Source: Perilla frutescens
Taxonomy: Eukaryota > Streptophyta > Magnoliopsida > Lamiales > Lamiaceae
Assembly: GCA_026008535.1 (NCBI GenBank)
Contig: BRKX01000007.1
Span: forward strand, 7,277,001-7,341,000
DNA length: 64,000 nt
Direction of reading: 5' to 3'
Numbering within the stretch: the stretch's first letter is position 1; every line of letters begins with the position of its first letter. Shown in pieces: positions 47,701-57,200 of this stretch. The notes under the pieces are model-generated. The model was not told the origin of the DNA. It worked only from the letters and a program-made list of their open reading frames with translations, and searched no databases. A program made the position numbers and the translations under genes.

Positions 47701-49131
47701 CAATCATTGGGAAATGTTAGAGGATTGGAGGCATTGGATTTATCTAATAATGGTCTTTCAGGATTGCTACCAACGTCCATAGCAACTCTCACATTTCTTC
47801 GGTATTTTAATGTGTCCTACAATAAATTGGAAGGGGAGATTCCAAATGAGGGTTGTTTTGTTAATTTCACTGCTCAATCATTTGTTCACAACTCTGCCCT
47901 CTGCGGTTTGACAAGATTTCAAGTGCCACCGTGCTCGAAAAACAATGGAAGATCAAGGGTGAAGAGTTTTGTCAAGCTAATGAAGTATATAATGCCGTCG
48001 TTGATTTCAGTTGTCATTTTGGTGGTTGCTATACTCATGTTCAAAAGGAAGTCGAACCAGAAAAATATACCTTCACCCGCTACTAATAACTTGCAAGGTA
48101 TTGAATGGAGAAGAATTTCATATATTGATCTCGAAAGAGGAACAAGTTATTTTAGTGAGACCAACCTACTTGGAAAAGGAAGTTTTGGTTCTGTATTTCA
48201 AGCAACATTGTCTGATGGGTTAAAAGTTGCAGTAAAAGTGTTCAACTTGCAATTAGAAGCAGTTGCTAAGAGCTTTGATAGTGAAAGTGAACTACTGAGT
48301 ACAATTCGACATCGAAACATAGTTCATATTATCGGATGTTGTAGTAACAGAGATTTCAAAGCTTTAATTCTTGAATACATGCCAAATGGGAGCTTGGATA
48401 AATGGTTATATTCTGACAACATTTGTTTGGATCTAACGCAGCGATTGCAAATCGCAACAGATGTTGCATTAGCCTTGGAATATCTTCACCATGGTTATAC
48501 ATTCCCTATTGTTCATTGTGACATAAAACCGAGCAATATTTTACTTGATGAAGATATGACTGCTCGTGTTGGTGACTTCGGTGTTGCTAGGCTTTTCGAC
48601 AAAGGAGAGAAAGTGATTTATACTGAAACCCTGGCAACAATCGGTTATGCAGCTCCAGGTAATTGAATAATCATATATATTTTTTATTTATTTTTCTCAT
48701 ATTCTCAAACTAGCTATTAATAAATGTACAATATAATGCAATAAGAGTATGGATTGGAAGGAAGAGTATCAACGAATGGGGACGTGTACAGTTACGGAAT
48801 GATGTTGTTGGAGATGCTTACAAACAAAAATCCGACAGATGATATGTTCAAAGGAGAAATGAGCTTGAAGGAGTGGGTAAGTGAAGCATTACAAAACAAT
48901 GCAATAAGCAAAGTTACAGACCCTCGTTTGCTCGAAAGAGAAGATCAATATTTCCTGGCAAAGGAACAATGTGTGTCATCCATTTTTGATTTGGCAATGA
49001 AATGTGTAGTCAATTCACCCATTGAAAGAATGAACATGATTGAAGCAGCAACTGCTCTTGAGAAGATCAAAGCCACATTTGTAGCAGGCACTACAACGCG
49101 TCAACAACATGCAATTTCCATTACTACATAA
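37548..49131 (+). CDS. LRR receptor-like kinase, LRR-XII type, non-RD, split by a TE-filled intron
   Basis: A plasma-membrane receptor kinase of the class that includes the immune receptors EFR, FLS2 and Xa21. Exons 37548-38535, 46655-48658 and 48746-49131 join in frame (phase 1, then phase 1) to 1,125 residues with normal GT-AG borders. Order: hydrophobic signal peptide 1-23, LRR N-cap with C63 and C70, then about 20 leucine-rich repeats with LxxLxLxxNxLSGxIP spacing, membrane helix about 775-795, and kinase: glycine loop GKGSFGSV (from about 836), K857 in VAVK, HCD at 950-952, DFG at 970-972 and an APE motif across the last splice junction. HCD instead of HRD marks a non-RD kinase, typical of pattern receptors. 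Two additional LRR exon-like blocks (38839-39051, with a TGA, and 39474-39617) lie in the first intron interval. If the first is retained the product stops at residue 340. The ligand cannot be told from sequence. Confidence 0.88.
38839..39051 (+). pseudogene. LRR exon-like block with a premature TGA
   Basis: Acceptor TTTCAG at 38833-38838, donor AAAG/GTATTT at 39051/39052; 213 nt, phase-compatible with exon 1 before and the long exon after. It encodes GVPLEIGNLS, a TGA at 38871-38873, then LEELSITGASLNGNIPASIF, FTNNSLSGSIPSL and LEELYLDSNKLK. The TGA could come from CGA by one C-to-T change. As a symmetric exon it can be skipped without changing frame, which restores a full receptor. Whether it is spliced in is unknown. 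Confidence 0.75.
39474..39617 (+). pseudogene. Duplicated LRR exon fragment
   Basis: GHITPNIWKCKHLEVLDLSD, then NNLSGNIPPEIGNMSMLN and LDNDFTG are a close copy of the end of exon 1 (QPNIWKCRLL, then GKIPLEIGSLSMLRWLYLG and ENDFQG). It ends CACAG/GTATAT in the same phase. A weak acceptor (GAAG before 39474) is available, but the left edge is degenerate and there is no good pyrimidine tract. It probably arose by local duplication of an LRR cassette. Functional use is doubtful. Confidence 0.6.
40443..41700. mobile_element. CACTA-like element nested in the MULE-like element
   Basis: The left end TACTACAATAAAAACGCG (first base changed from C) and the right end TTTTTTTGTAGTG are inverted termini. 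AAA flanks both sides (40440-40442 and 41701-41703), a 3-bp duplication. Subterminal TTAACGACG and ATCGTTA motifs recur at 40460-40690, as in CACTA subterminal regions. Most of the interior is a very AT-rich tandem array. No transposase. Confidence 0.75.
40735..41640. repeat. AT-rich tandem repeat, period about 230 bp
   Basis: AATTACTAATTAATTAC occurs at 41060, 41286 and 41521. GAATTTGAAAT occurs near 40802, 40939, 41168 and 41394. The spacing of 226-235 bp shows about four diverged units. Confidence 0.7.
43200..43650. repeat. Imperfect inverted repeat (hairpin) of about 450 bp
   Basis: 43200-43345 and 43495-43645 are reverse complements with mismatches, sharing for example TCAATTTATTTTACAAAAA and its complement, around a loop of about 150 bp. 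Probably a MITE or foldback element. No terminal motif is clear enough to name a family. Confidence 0.65.
43840..44032. mobile_element. MITE copy B
   Basis: 193 bp. CAAATGAGTACTAGTTCTTG at the left and CAAATGGCTTCTAGTTCTTT (reverse complement of the right end), both followed by GTGTGAGAAC, form nearly perfect 30-bp inverted termini. The inner TTATCTT...AAGATAA arms extend the hairpin. Same family as 6190-7175 and 45538-45764. Confidence 0.78.
44041..44092. repeat. (TA)n(TG)n compound microsatellite
   Basis: About 12 TA units followed by about 14 TG units, interrupted by the hAT-like element. CGCGCGCGCGTGTGTATG continues on its far side (44844-44861). Confidence 0.92.
44093..44843. mobile_element. 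hAT-like non-autonomous element (copy 2)
   Basis: 751 bp. The left end is CAGGGCCGACCCTG. The right end is CGGGCCGGCCCTG; its reverse complement starts CAGGGCCGGCC. Subterminal GGGCCCTGGGCGAAAC and GGGGGCCTGGGC are inverted relatives. It sits within a (TG)n tract, so a target duplication cannot be read (TGTGTGTG against CGCGCGCG). Length and termini match copy 1 at 6218-6972. Confidence 0.72.
44866..45112. repeat. Dispersed element D (pair with 45800-46008)
   Basis: GTATTAAATCTAGGGCTTGG, TTTATTTACTATAATTTTAT, TAAGTGCTAATTATT and ATAATCCATCCGCCCATAG match the copy at 45800-46008 in order. Both copies lie just after a TG-rich tract. Possibly a MITE. Confidence 0.6.
45259..45503. mobile_element. 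MITE-like TIR element between (TA)n tracts
   Basis: GGATGTGATTCAAATGAGAA and TAGGAATGTGAGAACAG at the left pair with TTCTCACGTTCTAACACC and ATTCCTATTATAACCAACTC at the right. TATATA tracts flank both sides. Related in its GTGAGAAC termini to copies A-C. Confidence 0.55.
45538..45764. mobile_element. MITE copy C
   Basis: The left terminus ATGGGTACTAGGTATTTCCG is followed by TGAGAACTATAAACCATGCT. The right terminus reverse-complements to ATGAGTACCAGGTATTCACG and TGCGAACTATAAATCATGCT. Inner arms with GATAAGCTAT and its complement give a long hairpin. About 227 bp, no coding. Confidence 0.75.
45800..46008. repeat. Dispersed element E (pair with 44866-45112)
   Basis: GTATCAAATCTAGTGCTTGG, TTTATTTACTATAATTTTAT and ATAATCCATTCATG with CCACCCATAG match copy D in the same orientation, about 930 bp apart. 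Confidence 0.6.
46009..46654. other. Intron sequence before the long receptor exon, nothing recognised
   Basis: AT-rich intron, no repeat or element ends identified. It contains a poly-A-rich tract near 46285 and ends in the acceptor at 46654. Confidence 0.5.
46655..48658 (+). other. Receptor kinase long exon: LRRs, membrane helix, kinase core
   Basis: Acceptor GGCAG at 46650-46654, donor CCAG/GTAATT at 48658/48659. It encodes GELPKEIGTLPFLQVFSV and further LRRs to the C-cap (SALCG), the helix IMPSLISVVILVVAILMF with KRKS stop-transfer, a juxtamembrane segment (GIEWRRISYIDLERGT) and the kinase to AAP of the APE motif. No stop or frameshift over 668 codons, strong evidence of selection or recent activity. 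Confidence 0.92.
48746..49131 (+). other. Receptor kinase last exon: kinase C-lobe and stop
   Basis: The acceptor AATAAG precedes 48746. The first bases complete the APE codon, giving E-Y-G-L-E-G, then DVYSYGMMLLEMLTNKNPTD, LKEWVSEAL and the conserved C-lobe motif SIFDLAMKCV. TAA at 49129-49131. The short 87-bp intron at this place is the usual second intron of LRR-XII kinases. Confidence 0.92.
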
Positions 49132-50429
49132 TGGGTATTGTAGTGTAGAAATTAATAACAAAACAGAGCTGCTCGTGTGTATAATCTCTGCACAATTTAC
49201 GAAATATTGAGGCGTTGTATCTCTTAGTAACAAATTGACTTATGAATACCATAATGTTGTTGCATGACTTATAGCTTGCCCTGTATATCTACAGATGTGG
49301 AATAATAGTGGTGCTTGCTTGAGTAGTTTATACACATTAATATATCTATTGTTTCTGGGTTCTTTTTCATCCTCGTATGGATCATTTTATTACTACGCCA
49401 AGCTTGATATTAAAATGTTGATGTGTTAATTCTAGAAACTAAGTCGCAAGCTCTCTTAATAGCTCCTACCAAATTCTACACAGATCTGTCAACTTCAAGA
49501 GTTAATCTAATTTGCTATTTTTTTCTTCACTAGCTTGGAAAACATGCATTGCACGTATATTCTCAATTTTTATTTTCATATTATGAGCTATGCACTTATG
49601 TATTACAATTTTTATAGGTCTCATAATATGATTATCTTATTTTAGAATTTCATATAAGATACGTAATCTAAATTGGTAATGCATATATAAGTATTCACAT
49701 TATTATATATTATTGATATTAATTAGATTACAATATTGTGATGATTTGTCTATTTTAAAATGGTTAATTGCTTTAAAAAACATGACTTTAGGGGTGTTTT
49801 GATTTTTCATGCGTATTAAAAAATATAGTTTTAATAATATGAACTTAATACATGCTTGATTTTTCACACGATTTTCAAATTCTGATAAATTTTAATTTAT
49901 TAGTGATAGTGGTAATAGACTAAGAATTCTATTTGAAGAATTAGAAATCACAAACGGGTCAGGTTTCACACTAATCAATGATCAGTAAAAGGTGAAGACA
50001 ATCATTCCATACGCCAATTTATATTTTACACTATAGGTCTAATTAATGTTTTACATTAAATTTACATTGACTTTTGCTTGAACGCAATTCCTTCCATCCT
50101 CTGGCAACCACGTCAAATTAAATTGATTGAAAATTAAAAATCATTTGTAAAAATCAAACAGATGTTAAGAGGTGTTAAGTTCATTTAATTAAAATTATAT
50201 ATTTTTTAAATGTGTAAAAAATTAAAAAACACTTAAAGTTCGTGTATTTTAAGGCAATTAACCCATTTGAAAAGAATTAAAAAGATACTTTTTTCTAGCC
50301 CTTATTGTTTGATCGAGCCCCAATATTTGTGGATGTCCTTCTTGACACTTTTTGTGATTGTTCTTCTTAAGGTTATTCTTCATTTTAGGTTTTAACAAAA
50401 ATTAATATATATATATATATATATATATA
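49132..50429. other. 3' flank of the receptor kinase; LRR remnant at 49189-49240; (TA)n at 50403-50430
   Basis: No further gene. 49189-49240 (CACAATTTACGAAATATTGAGG, then TTGTATCTC and TAGTAACAAATTGA) resembles 38999-39051 at the end of the TGA-bearing LRR block (CACAATCTACCAAAGCTTGAGG, CTGTATCTC, TAGTAACAAGTTGA). It appears to be a fragment of a duplicated LRR exon left behind the gene. The rest is AT-rich up to a (TA)n tract that abuts the large inverted repeat. Confidence 0.5.
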
Positions 50430-50782
50430 TGTAACGCCCCAATTTCTCTTTTAATAGAAAAAGGCACGTTATCCATGCTTTTCATTAATGAAAATATTTT
50501 TACTTGAAATGCAGCGAAAGTTTCTAAGCATAACTCGACATTTATTACATAAAATAAAGTCAAAAATAAATTAAATATTTAATCGTGCTTGATCACTTGA
50601 CCACCATCATCACATCTTGTCCGCTACGCATCACTCGAGACAACACCTAAAAAGATAAGTAGATTTTGGGGTGAGTACTACTGACTCAGTGGGGAGTGTC
50701 CAATTATCCAAGCTATATAAAATTAAACAAGTAGGTGAGTATAGTAAAAGTGTTCAGTCCGTAGACCAAACCATATAGCCCG

Positions 50783-50930
50783 TAGGCCCTATCTTGTTTA
50801 GCCCGGAGGCCCGTTCTCATTTAGCCTGGAGGCCCATTTTCATCTTTAGCCCGAAGGCCCATGCTTGTTTAGCCCAGAGGCCCATGCTTGTTTGGCCCGG
50901 AGGCCCATGCTCATTTAGCCCGGAGGCCCT
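50783..50930. repeat. GCCCGGAGGCCC minisatellite in the left arm
   Basis: About seven units of roughly 20-25 bp, for example TTTAGCCCGGAGGCCCATGC, with variants. The reverse complement occurs in the right arm at 63396-63590. Confidence 0.85.
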
Positions 50931-50992
50931 GTACTGTGCTGTGTCATCACATACTCGATAATAAAATATAGAGAGAATAATCAGGACATGAT

Positions 50993-52415
50993 TGTTGGTT
51001 TTGTATACTAGAAGACCTGTCTTTTGTATACATTATTAATAATGGTTTTATGATGATATAGAATGAATACTATTGCAGTCACTGTTTGCATTTAAATTGT
51101 TATTTTTATATGCATGGTCACTATACTTACATTGTAGATGATATGGTGTGGGTAAACACATGGTTAGATCATATCATCGGTTCCTTGTAATGTATTAAAA
51201 GGCTCACGGTTTAGATGACACTGAACCTGGTATCGGTACGCCGTAGAATAATCTGATAGTTAGTTTGTCTTGACTAACTGATTATTCTAATACACGGTCA
51301 AGTGTATTGAGGAGGATCTACTTAGGATTCTATTCTCTATTCTGACCTTAAATGAGAGAATAAGAATCCACAGAGTTCGGGTTCTTAACCCCTATGTGTT
51401 GGCGGACATATACGTGTAGTGTTTGCAGCTTTGATTTATCAAAGGGTGAGATTCTTTCATAAGGATCAATAATCTCGATATCTTGGGTTGTGACATTTAC
51501 ACTTATGATGGGTCGTGCAATATGTAGGGGCACCGTGTCCTGGTGCGCCAGTTTGATGGTGTCCCCTTGAGGAAATGCAAGTTCATGCTGAAACCCTGCA
51601 GGTGGAATTTATTCCGTGCATGAGTAAAGTTTGTGTGGTACTACTCAAGGATAAGATATTAATTAATTATAGCTGTCAGAAGCTTACATAATTAATTAAT
51701 GGACATTATATCTTAAACGCGGGGAATGGCTGGACTAAAGGAGAAAGCATATTCAGAAATATGTATTAAATTGGTAGGTCAGTATTATTTCTTTAGTGGA
51801 ATAAAAATAATACTTAATTTATTTAATAATATCATAAGTTTATTGGATATTGGAAATTAAATAAATTAGCAGGCCAATTTAATATTCTTCTAGATCCCTG
51901 TTGTAGCCCAATATGACTTTAATGGACTGGAGTTGGAAAAGAGATAGAGGCCCAAGCCCAGTATATTTAGGGCTTGATAACTTCGACCACCTCCCCTATA
52001 AATAGGGAGGTGGGGGATGAAATTTGAGTGTAATAGATCAGCTCCTCTTGTGTTCTCTTTATCTCCACAGATTCCATACCGATCTAGTAGATTTCAGCCC
52101 ACCCTGAAACTAGATTCAGTTCGGAAATACAACAGAAGATCAAGGAGTGGAATATCACAGTGGGCGCCGATCATCATCATACACAACAACAAGATTAGAC
52201 CTTTAATCTTGTCCTCCACCCGTCGTTTAATTTGTAAGTCGTTTTTCGATTTCTATGTTTCCGCTTTAGTTGAATCGATTAAACCGGATTTGCATGTTAA
52301 TTAAACTCGGTTAATTAAAACATATGAGATGCATGAATTTATGATCTACATGACATTAGGATTAATGAACATCCAATTAGATCCTGCGGTGGTTCAATTC
52401 GAAAAAACCCCAACA
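50993..52415 (+). repeat. copia-3 5' LTR
   Basis: 1,423 bp with TG...CA ends. CTATAAATAGGGAGG at about 51995 is a good TATA box with the transcription start probably just downstream. Small frames inside are mirrored in the other LTR and are not genes. Confidence 0.96.
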
Positions 52416-52417
52416 AC

Positions 52418-52430
52418 TGGTATCATAGAG
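52418..52430 (+). other. copia-3 primer-binding site
   Basis: TGGTATCATAGAG follows the LTR after two bases, a variant of the initiator tRNA-Met site TGGTATCAGAGC. Confidence 0.75.
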
Positions 52431-54903
52431 GGTTTTGGCACTGTTCTAGATTTAATCCTAGGATATTTTCGAAATTCATGTATAAATTTGTAGATGAATT
52501 TTATGTCTTTAAAATTTTCAGATTTATTTGATCATGAATTTCATGTTTAATAGATTCAAATTCGGATGTAATTTTGATGTATATTGAAGATTCGAATTTG
52601 TGGAAATCTATGTAATTTTCGGCCATGGTATTATTAGATTTGGAATAGAATTTTGATGTATCAAAATTTCCAGATTTAATAAGGTGAGTGTTCGAAAATT
52701 TGAGCATCAAAATTTTCAAAAATTTGATGTCTCAAGTTCCCTAATTTTTATGTTGAATTTTTGGCCACTATGAATTAGATTTGGATGGATTTTTGATCAA
52801 GATCAAAATTTCCAAATTTGTTTTGAGTGTGGTTCGAAAATTTGGTGTATTAGAATTGGATTTGGTGATTTTTGATGTATATCAAAAGTTATCTAATTCT
52901 AATCAAGATAGGTTTGAAATTAGAATTTTATATTTGGTAATTTTTGAAGTGGATCAAAATTTCCAGATTTTAATTCTTGTAATTTTCGAAACCTATAGCT
53001 ATATAATTTGGAATAGTTTTTTGATTAATGTCAAAATTTCCAAATGTGAAATATAGTGTAATTTTCGATTTTTGATAAATGAATTTGGAGAAGATTTTGA
53101 TGAAAATCAAATTTCCAAATTTATTTAATGATGTGGATCGAAATTTATGTATGTTGGATTTAGATTTGTTGTTATTTGATGTATATCTTGATTTACCTAA
53201 TATTAATTTAGATAGATTTGAAAATAGAATTTTAAATTTGGAAGAATTTGAAATGGATCAAATCTCCAATTTATTATTTGGATAATTTCGAAATCTATGG
53301 GATTAAATATTGGATAAGGTGATTTTGGATATATACAAATAATTATCAAAATCCAATTGTGATAAGATTTTAAATTTGGATAAGTTTTGGAAGATTTTGG
53401 ATTGGAATCAAATCTCCAAACCTTATCATTGAAGATTTAGATTCTTATGGATAATATTTGGATTAGATTTTTGATTTATATCAATATATCCAATTATTAT
53501 TTAATTAGGGTGGCTAGAAAATATTAAATAAATTTGGTGGATAATTTTAAATAATTTCCAGATTTATTTTAGTAATATTTTCAAAAAATACAAGTTATAA
53601 ATTGGTGGATAATTATTTTAATTTCCAATTTTTATCTTGTGGATAATATCGAATTAATTAATTTTATTAATTGAAAAATTCGAATATTATTTAATATGTC
53701 ATGTTTGGATATCATATGTTATTTTATGTTAATCATGTAATTGTGATTGTTGGATTTGTAGACTGACTTGTTTGCAGGGTTACCGACTATCATGGCTCCT
53801 TAATTATGTGATGTATGTTTTAATTTATGTTGGATGTATGATGGGCCGTATGCCGGTTTGGCTACGTGATTTTAATCCATGAGAAAATCCATGGATTAGG
53901 TCTAGGTTTTATTTTATGTTGTTTTAATGTAATAGAAATAAAACTGTTAGACCAAGTCATTGAGTTGTAATTTTATTCTAGATATATTAGTTTTTTCCTT
54001 TAAGGAATAGATATTCTATATTGAATAAAGTTTGAAGATCAACTCAAAGAGGGAGAGTAGTACAGCTCAAGAAAGGAAGTATCACTGATTCACGTCCCGA
54101 AATCCTAAATGGAGCTAGGATTTTCGGCGAGGCGCAGTGATGAGGGCGGCGGCCATGCCCGAGGTTCCGGAGCTGACTTTCCAGTTTTATCTCATTCAGC
54201 AACATGAGATATAAGCCATGATAGTTGTTTTTTATTATTATTGCTTATTATGTTGTTTGTAGCATGCAATGGTGTTTTATCATTTTATGTGATGTTTGCA
54301 TGTTTTACAATGGGATAAAATGAAACCTCAATCTTAAATAACTAAGTGGGAGAGATTCATACCAAAGTATGTAGAAATCTCAAACGGTCTCCATTAATCT
54401 GGTTTAATTGAGATGTGATAGACATGCGAGTTGACAATAGGTCTTCCTCCATAACGGATGTGTCATATCACTGTTATCTCTAGAAATTAAACTTCTTTAT
54501 CAAGATAGTTGTAGAACACTACTAGAACAAACTGACTCCTCCAACTGGAGCAGGGAGTTCGAAATAGTGGACTTGGTGCTAAGATGATGGTGTTCACACT
54601 TAGGTGTAATTTATTAATAAACGTCCACACTAACGTGGCTTATTAATTTGAAGGTTACACGACCGTGCTTATTTCTGACTATTAATTTACTTGTCATAAG
54701 GAAATTTGACTGGAGGTAAATTAAAGGTGGTTTTACCTGTTTAAGGATGATTTTTATAAATGTCCACACTAACGTGGCTTATAAGAAACATTTTTAAAAT
54801 GTCGGTGGATTACATATAATTTTTTGAGGTATACGATTATATGTGAGTATCCTAAAGTTTGTGACTGTACTGCATGTTTACTTTTCAGTTATTCTATATC
54901 ATC
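52431..54903 (+). other. copia-3 untranslated leader with degenerate 75-bp repeat
   Basis: 2.5 kb between primer-binding site and gag. From 52661 to about 53420 the motif TCAAAATTTCCAAATTT (variants TCAAATTTCC, TCAAATCTCC) recurs at 52661, 52803, 52954, 53031, 53107, 53258 and 53408, spaced by about 75 bp or twice that. Further on GTCCACACTAACGTGGCTTAT occurs twice (about 54625 and 54760). No protein is supported in either strand. It probably holds packaging or translation signals (inference). Confidence 0.7.
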
Positions 54904-56211
54904 ATGGCACTCTCCAACCTGTCCACTATTCTCAAAGAAAACAAGTTAATCGGTGAAAATTACAATGACTGGATTCGAAACCTTAATCTTGTTCTCACTG
55001 CGGAAGGACACAAATTTGTACTTGAAGAGGTATGCCCTCAGAAGCCAGATGAGGGTTCTGACGAAGCCCAAAAGGTTGCATATGATAAGTGGGTTAGGTC
55101 TAATGAGATAGCGCGCTGTTACATTCTGGCATCCATGTCGAATGTGTTGCAACATCAGCATGAACCTATGAAAACCGCTTATGATATCATGTACAACCTT
55201 AGGCAGCTCTTCGGTCATCAGAACCGCTCGACACGCCATTTGGCAATCAAGAAGCTAATGGATGCGAGAATGTCTGACTCCACACCTGTTAGGGATCACG
55301 TTCTCACGATGATGGGGTATCTGGCTGAGATCGAGACCTTGGGTGGAGAGCTGGATGGCGATTCTCAAATCGACATTGTTCTTCATAGCCTGTCCTCGAG
55401 GTTTGAGCAGTTCAGGCTGAACTTTAACATGATTAAAATGGATGTCAGCCTGACTGAACTGCTCATGGATCTTCAGGCAGCTGAGTTACTTCAAAAAGGA
55501 AATCCGGAGGCACACCTAGCTGAAAATAGGGCGTCTTCTTCCGGTACTAAAAGGAAGAAGAAGAACGCACCCAAGAAAGCTGCAGAGGGGGCGCCTAAGG
55601 TGAAGAAGTCTAAGACTAAGATTCCTCCCGAGGAATTTAAGTCAACGACAAAGTGTTTCAAGTGCGGCCAGCCAGGTCACTGGAAGGCGGATTATCCTAA
55701 CAAGAAAAAGAAGAAGGGTACATCTCAATCTCTCGTCGTTGAAACATGTTTAGCTACTTGTTCTACTCAGTCATGGGTAGTAGATACTGGAGCTACTGAT
55801 CATGTTTACATGTCTTTACAGGGGTTCTTGGCAAAAAGACAGCTGAGTGATGGAGAGATTTCAGTCTACATGGGTAATGCTACGAAAGTGGCGGCAGTTG
55901 CAGTGGGAGACGTAACCTTATCTTTTAGTAGTGATAGGATTTTAGTTTTAAAGGATTGTCTTTATGTGCCTGGTTTTAGGCGAAACTTGATTTCAGTTTC
56001 TAAACTTTTCATGGATGGATATTCTGTTTCTTTTGATAACAAGGTTGTTATCTTTAGTGATAAATGTTTTATCTGTTCTGGCACATTGGATGGACATCTT
56101 TATTTACTTAATCCTATACAAAACACTACGCAAATGCATTTACTGAATACATCGGTCATAAACCCTAACAAACGAAAAGAACCTTCGGAAATGAATCAAA
56201 CCTATCTTTAG
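54904..56211 (+). pseudogene. copia-3 gag and protease, ended by a premature TAG
   Basis: The ATG at 54904 (MALSNLSTILKENKLIGENY) is chosen over the upstream ATG at 54874 because it matches copia gag openings. The capsid domain is intact; a lysine-rich region and zinc knuckle follow: C251, C254, H259, then Y264 (55693-55695) where the fourth ligand, Cys, should be. The protease active site D294-T-G is in WVVDTGATDHVYMS. The frame ends at TAG 56209-56211, in the pre-integrase region where relatives have Trp (TGG to TAG). Homology continues in the same frame directly after it. Confidence 0.92.
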
Positions 56212-57200
56212 CATCTTAGGCTCGGCCATATTAACCTTAAACGGATACAAAGACTAGTGAACGATGGGCCCTTGTCTTCATTGGTCCTAGAATCATTCCC
56301 TTTGTGTGAATCCTGTTTGGAAGGTAAAATGACCAAGCGACCCTTTAAGGATAAAGGGAATGGATCTGAAGAGGTACTAGATTTGATTCACTCTGACTTA
56401 TGTAGCCTTATGTCAGTTCAAGCTCGAGGAGGGTACGAGTATTTCATCACGTTCATTGATGATTACTCAAGGTATGGATACATATACCTGTTACGCCGCA
56501 AGTCAGAATCCTTTGAGACTTTTAAAGAATTCAGAGCGGAAGTGGAAAAACGTATAGGTAAAAGTATCAAATCACTACGGTCTGATCGTGGTGGTGAGTA
56601 CCTCTCAAATGAATTTAGGGACTACTTAGCAGAGAATGGGATTACATCCCAGTTGACTGTGCCGGGAACACCACAGCAGAACGGCGTGGCGGAGAGAAGG
56701 AACAGAACATTGTTAGAGATGGTTAGATCGATGATGAGCTATTCAGATCTGCCTATTTCATTCTGGGGATATGCCCTGGAAACGCAAGCCTATATTCTAA
56801 ATGTGGTTCCATCAAAATCAGTCCCATCTACGCTCACAGAACTTTTGACTGGACGAAAGCCCAGTCTTGGACATTTTTGGATTTGGGGTAGTCCAGCACA
56901 TGTCCTGGATAAGGAAGCTGATAAGCTGGCACAACGTACGGATGTTAGACTATTTGTTGGATATCCCAAAGGAACGAAAGGTGGTTTATTTTATAGTCCT
57001 AAGGATCAGAAGATCATTGTGAGTACCAATGCTCGATTCTTAGAGGAAGACTATGTAATAAATCACAAGCCAAGAAGTGAGATAGTACTCGAGGAACTTC
57101 GAGGGGAAAATTCGAATCTGACACCAACAGTACAAGAAGATGAACCACAAATTACTGCACAACATGTCACAGAAGTACAGGAACTGCCGATCCCAGGACC
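56212..57200 (+). pseudogene. copia-3 integrase
   Basis: Continues the gag frame after the TAG: HLRLGHINLKRIQRL and CESCLEGK form the HHCC zinc region. The integrase core has acidic residues in LIHSDLCS, LRSDRGGEYL and the Glu after QQNGVAERRN. The C-terminal part runs to about 57195, where the frame changes; the open frame read on to 57300 is not homologous. All catalytic residues are present. Confidence 0.9.

Noticed and set aside
50783..50930. Regularly spaced repeats reminiscent of CRISPR
   Set aside because: Units are directly tandem without unique spacers, in a plant genome; an ordinary minisatellite.
51348..52304. Frames mirrored at 59200-60157
   Set aside because: They are parts of the copia-3 LTRs, not a duplicated gene.
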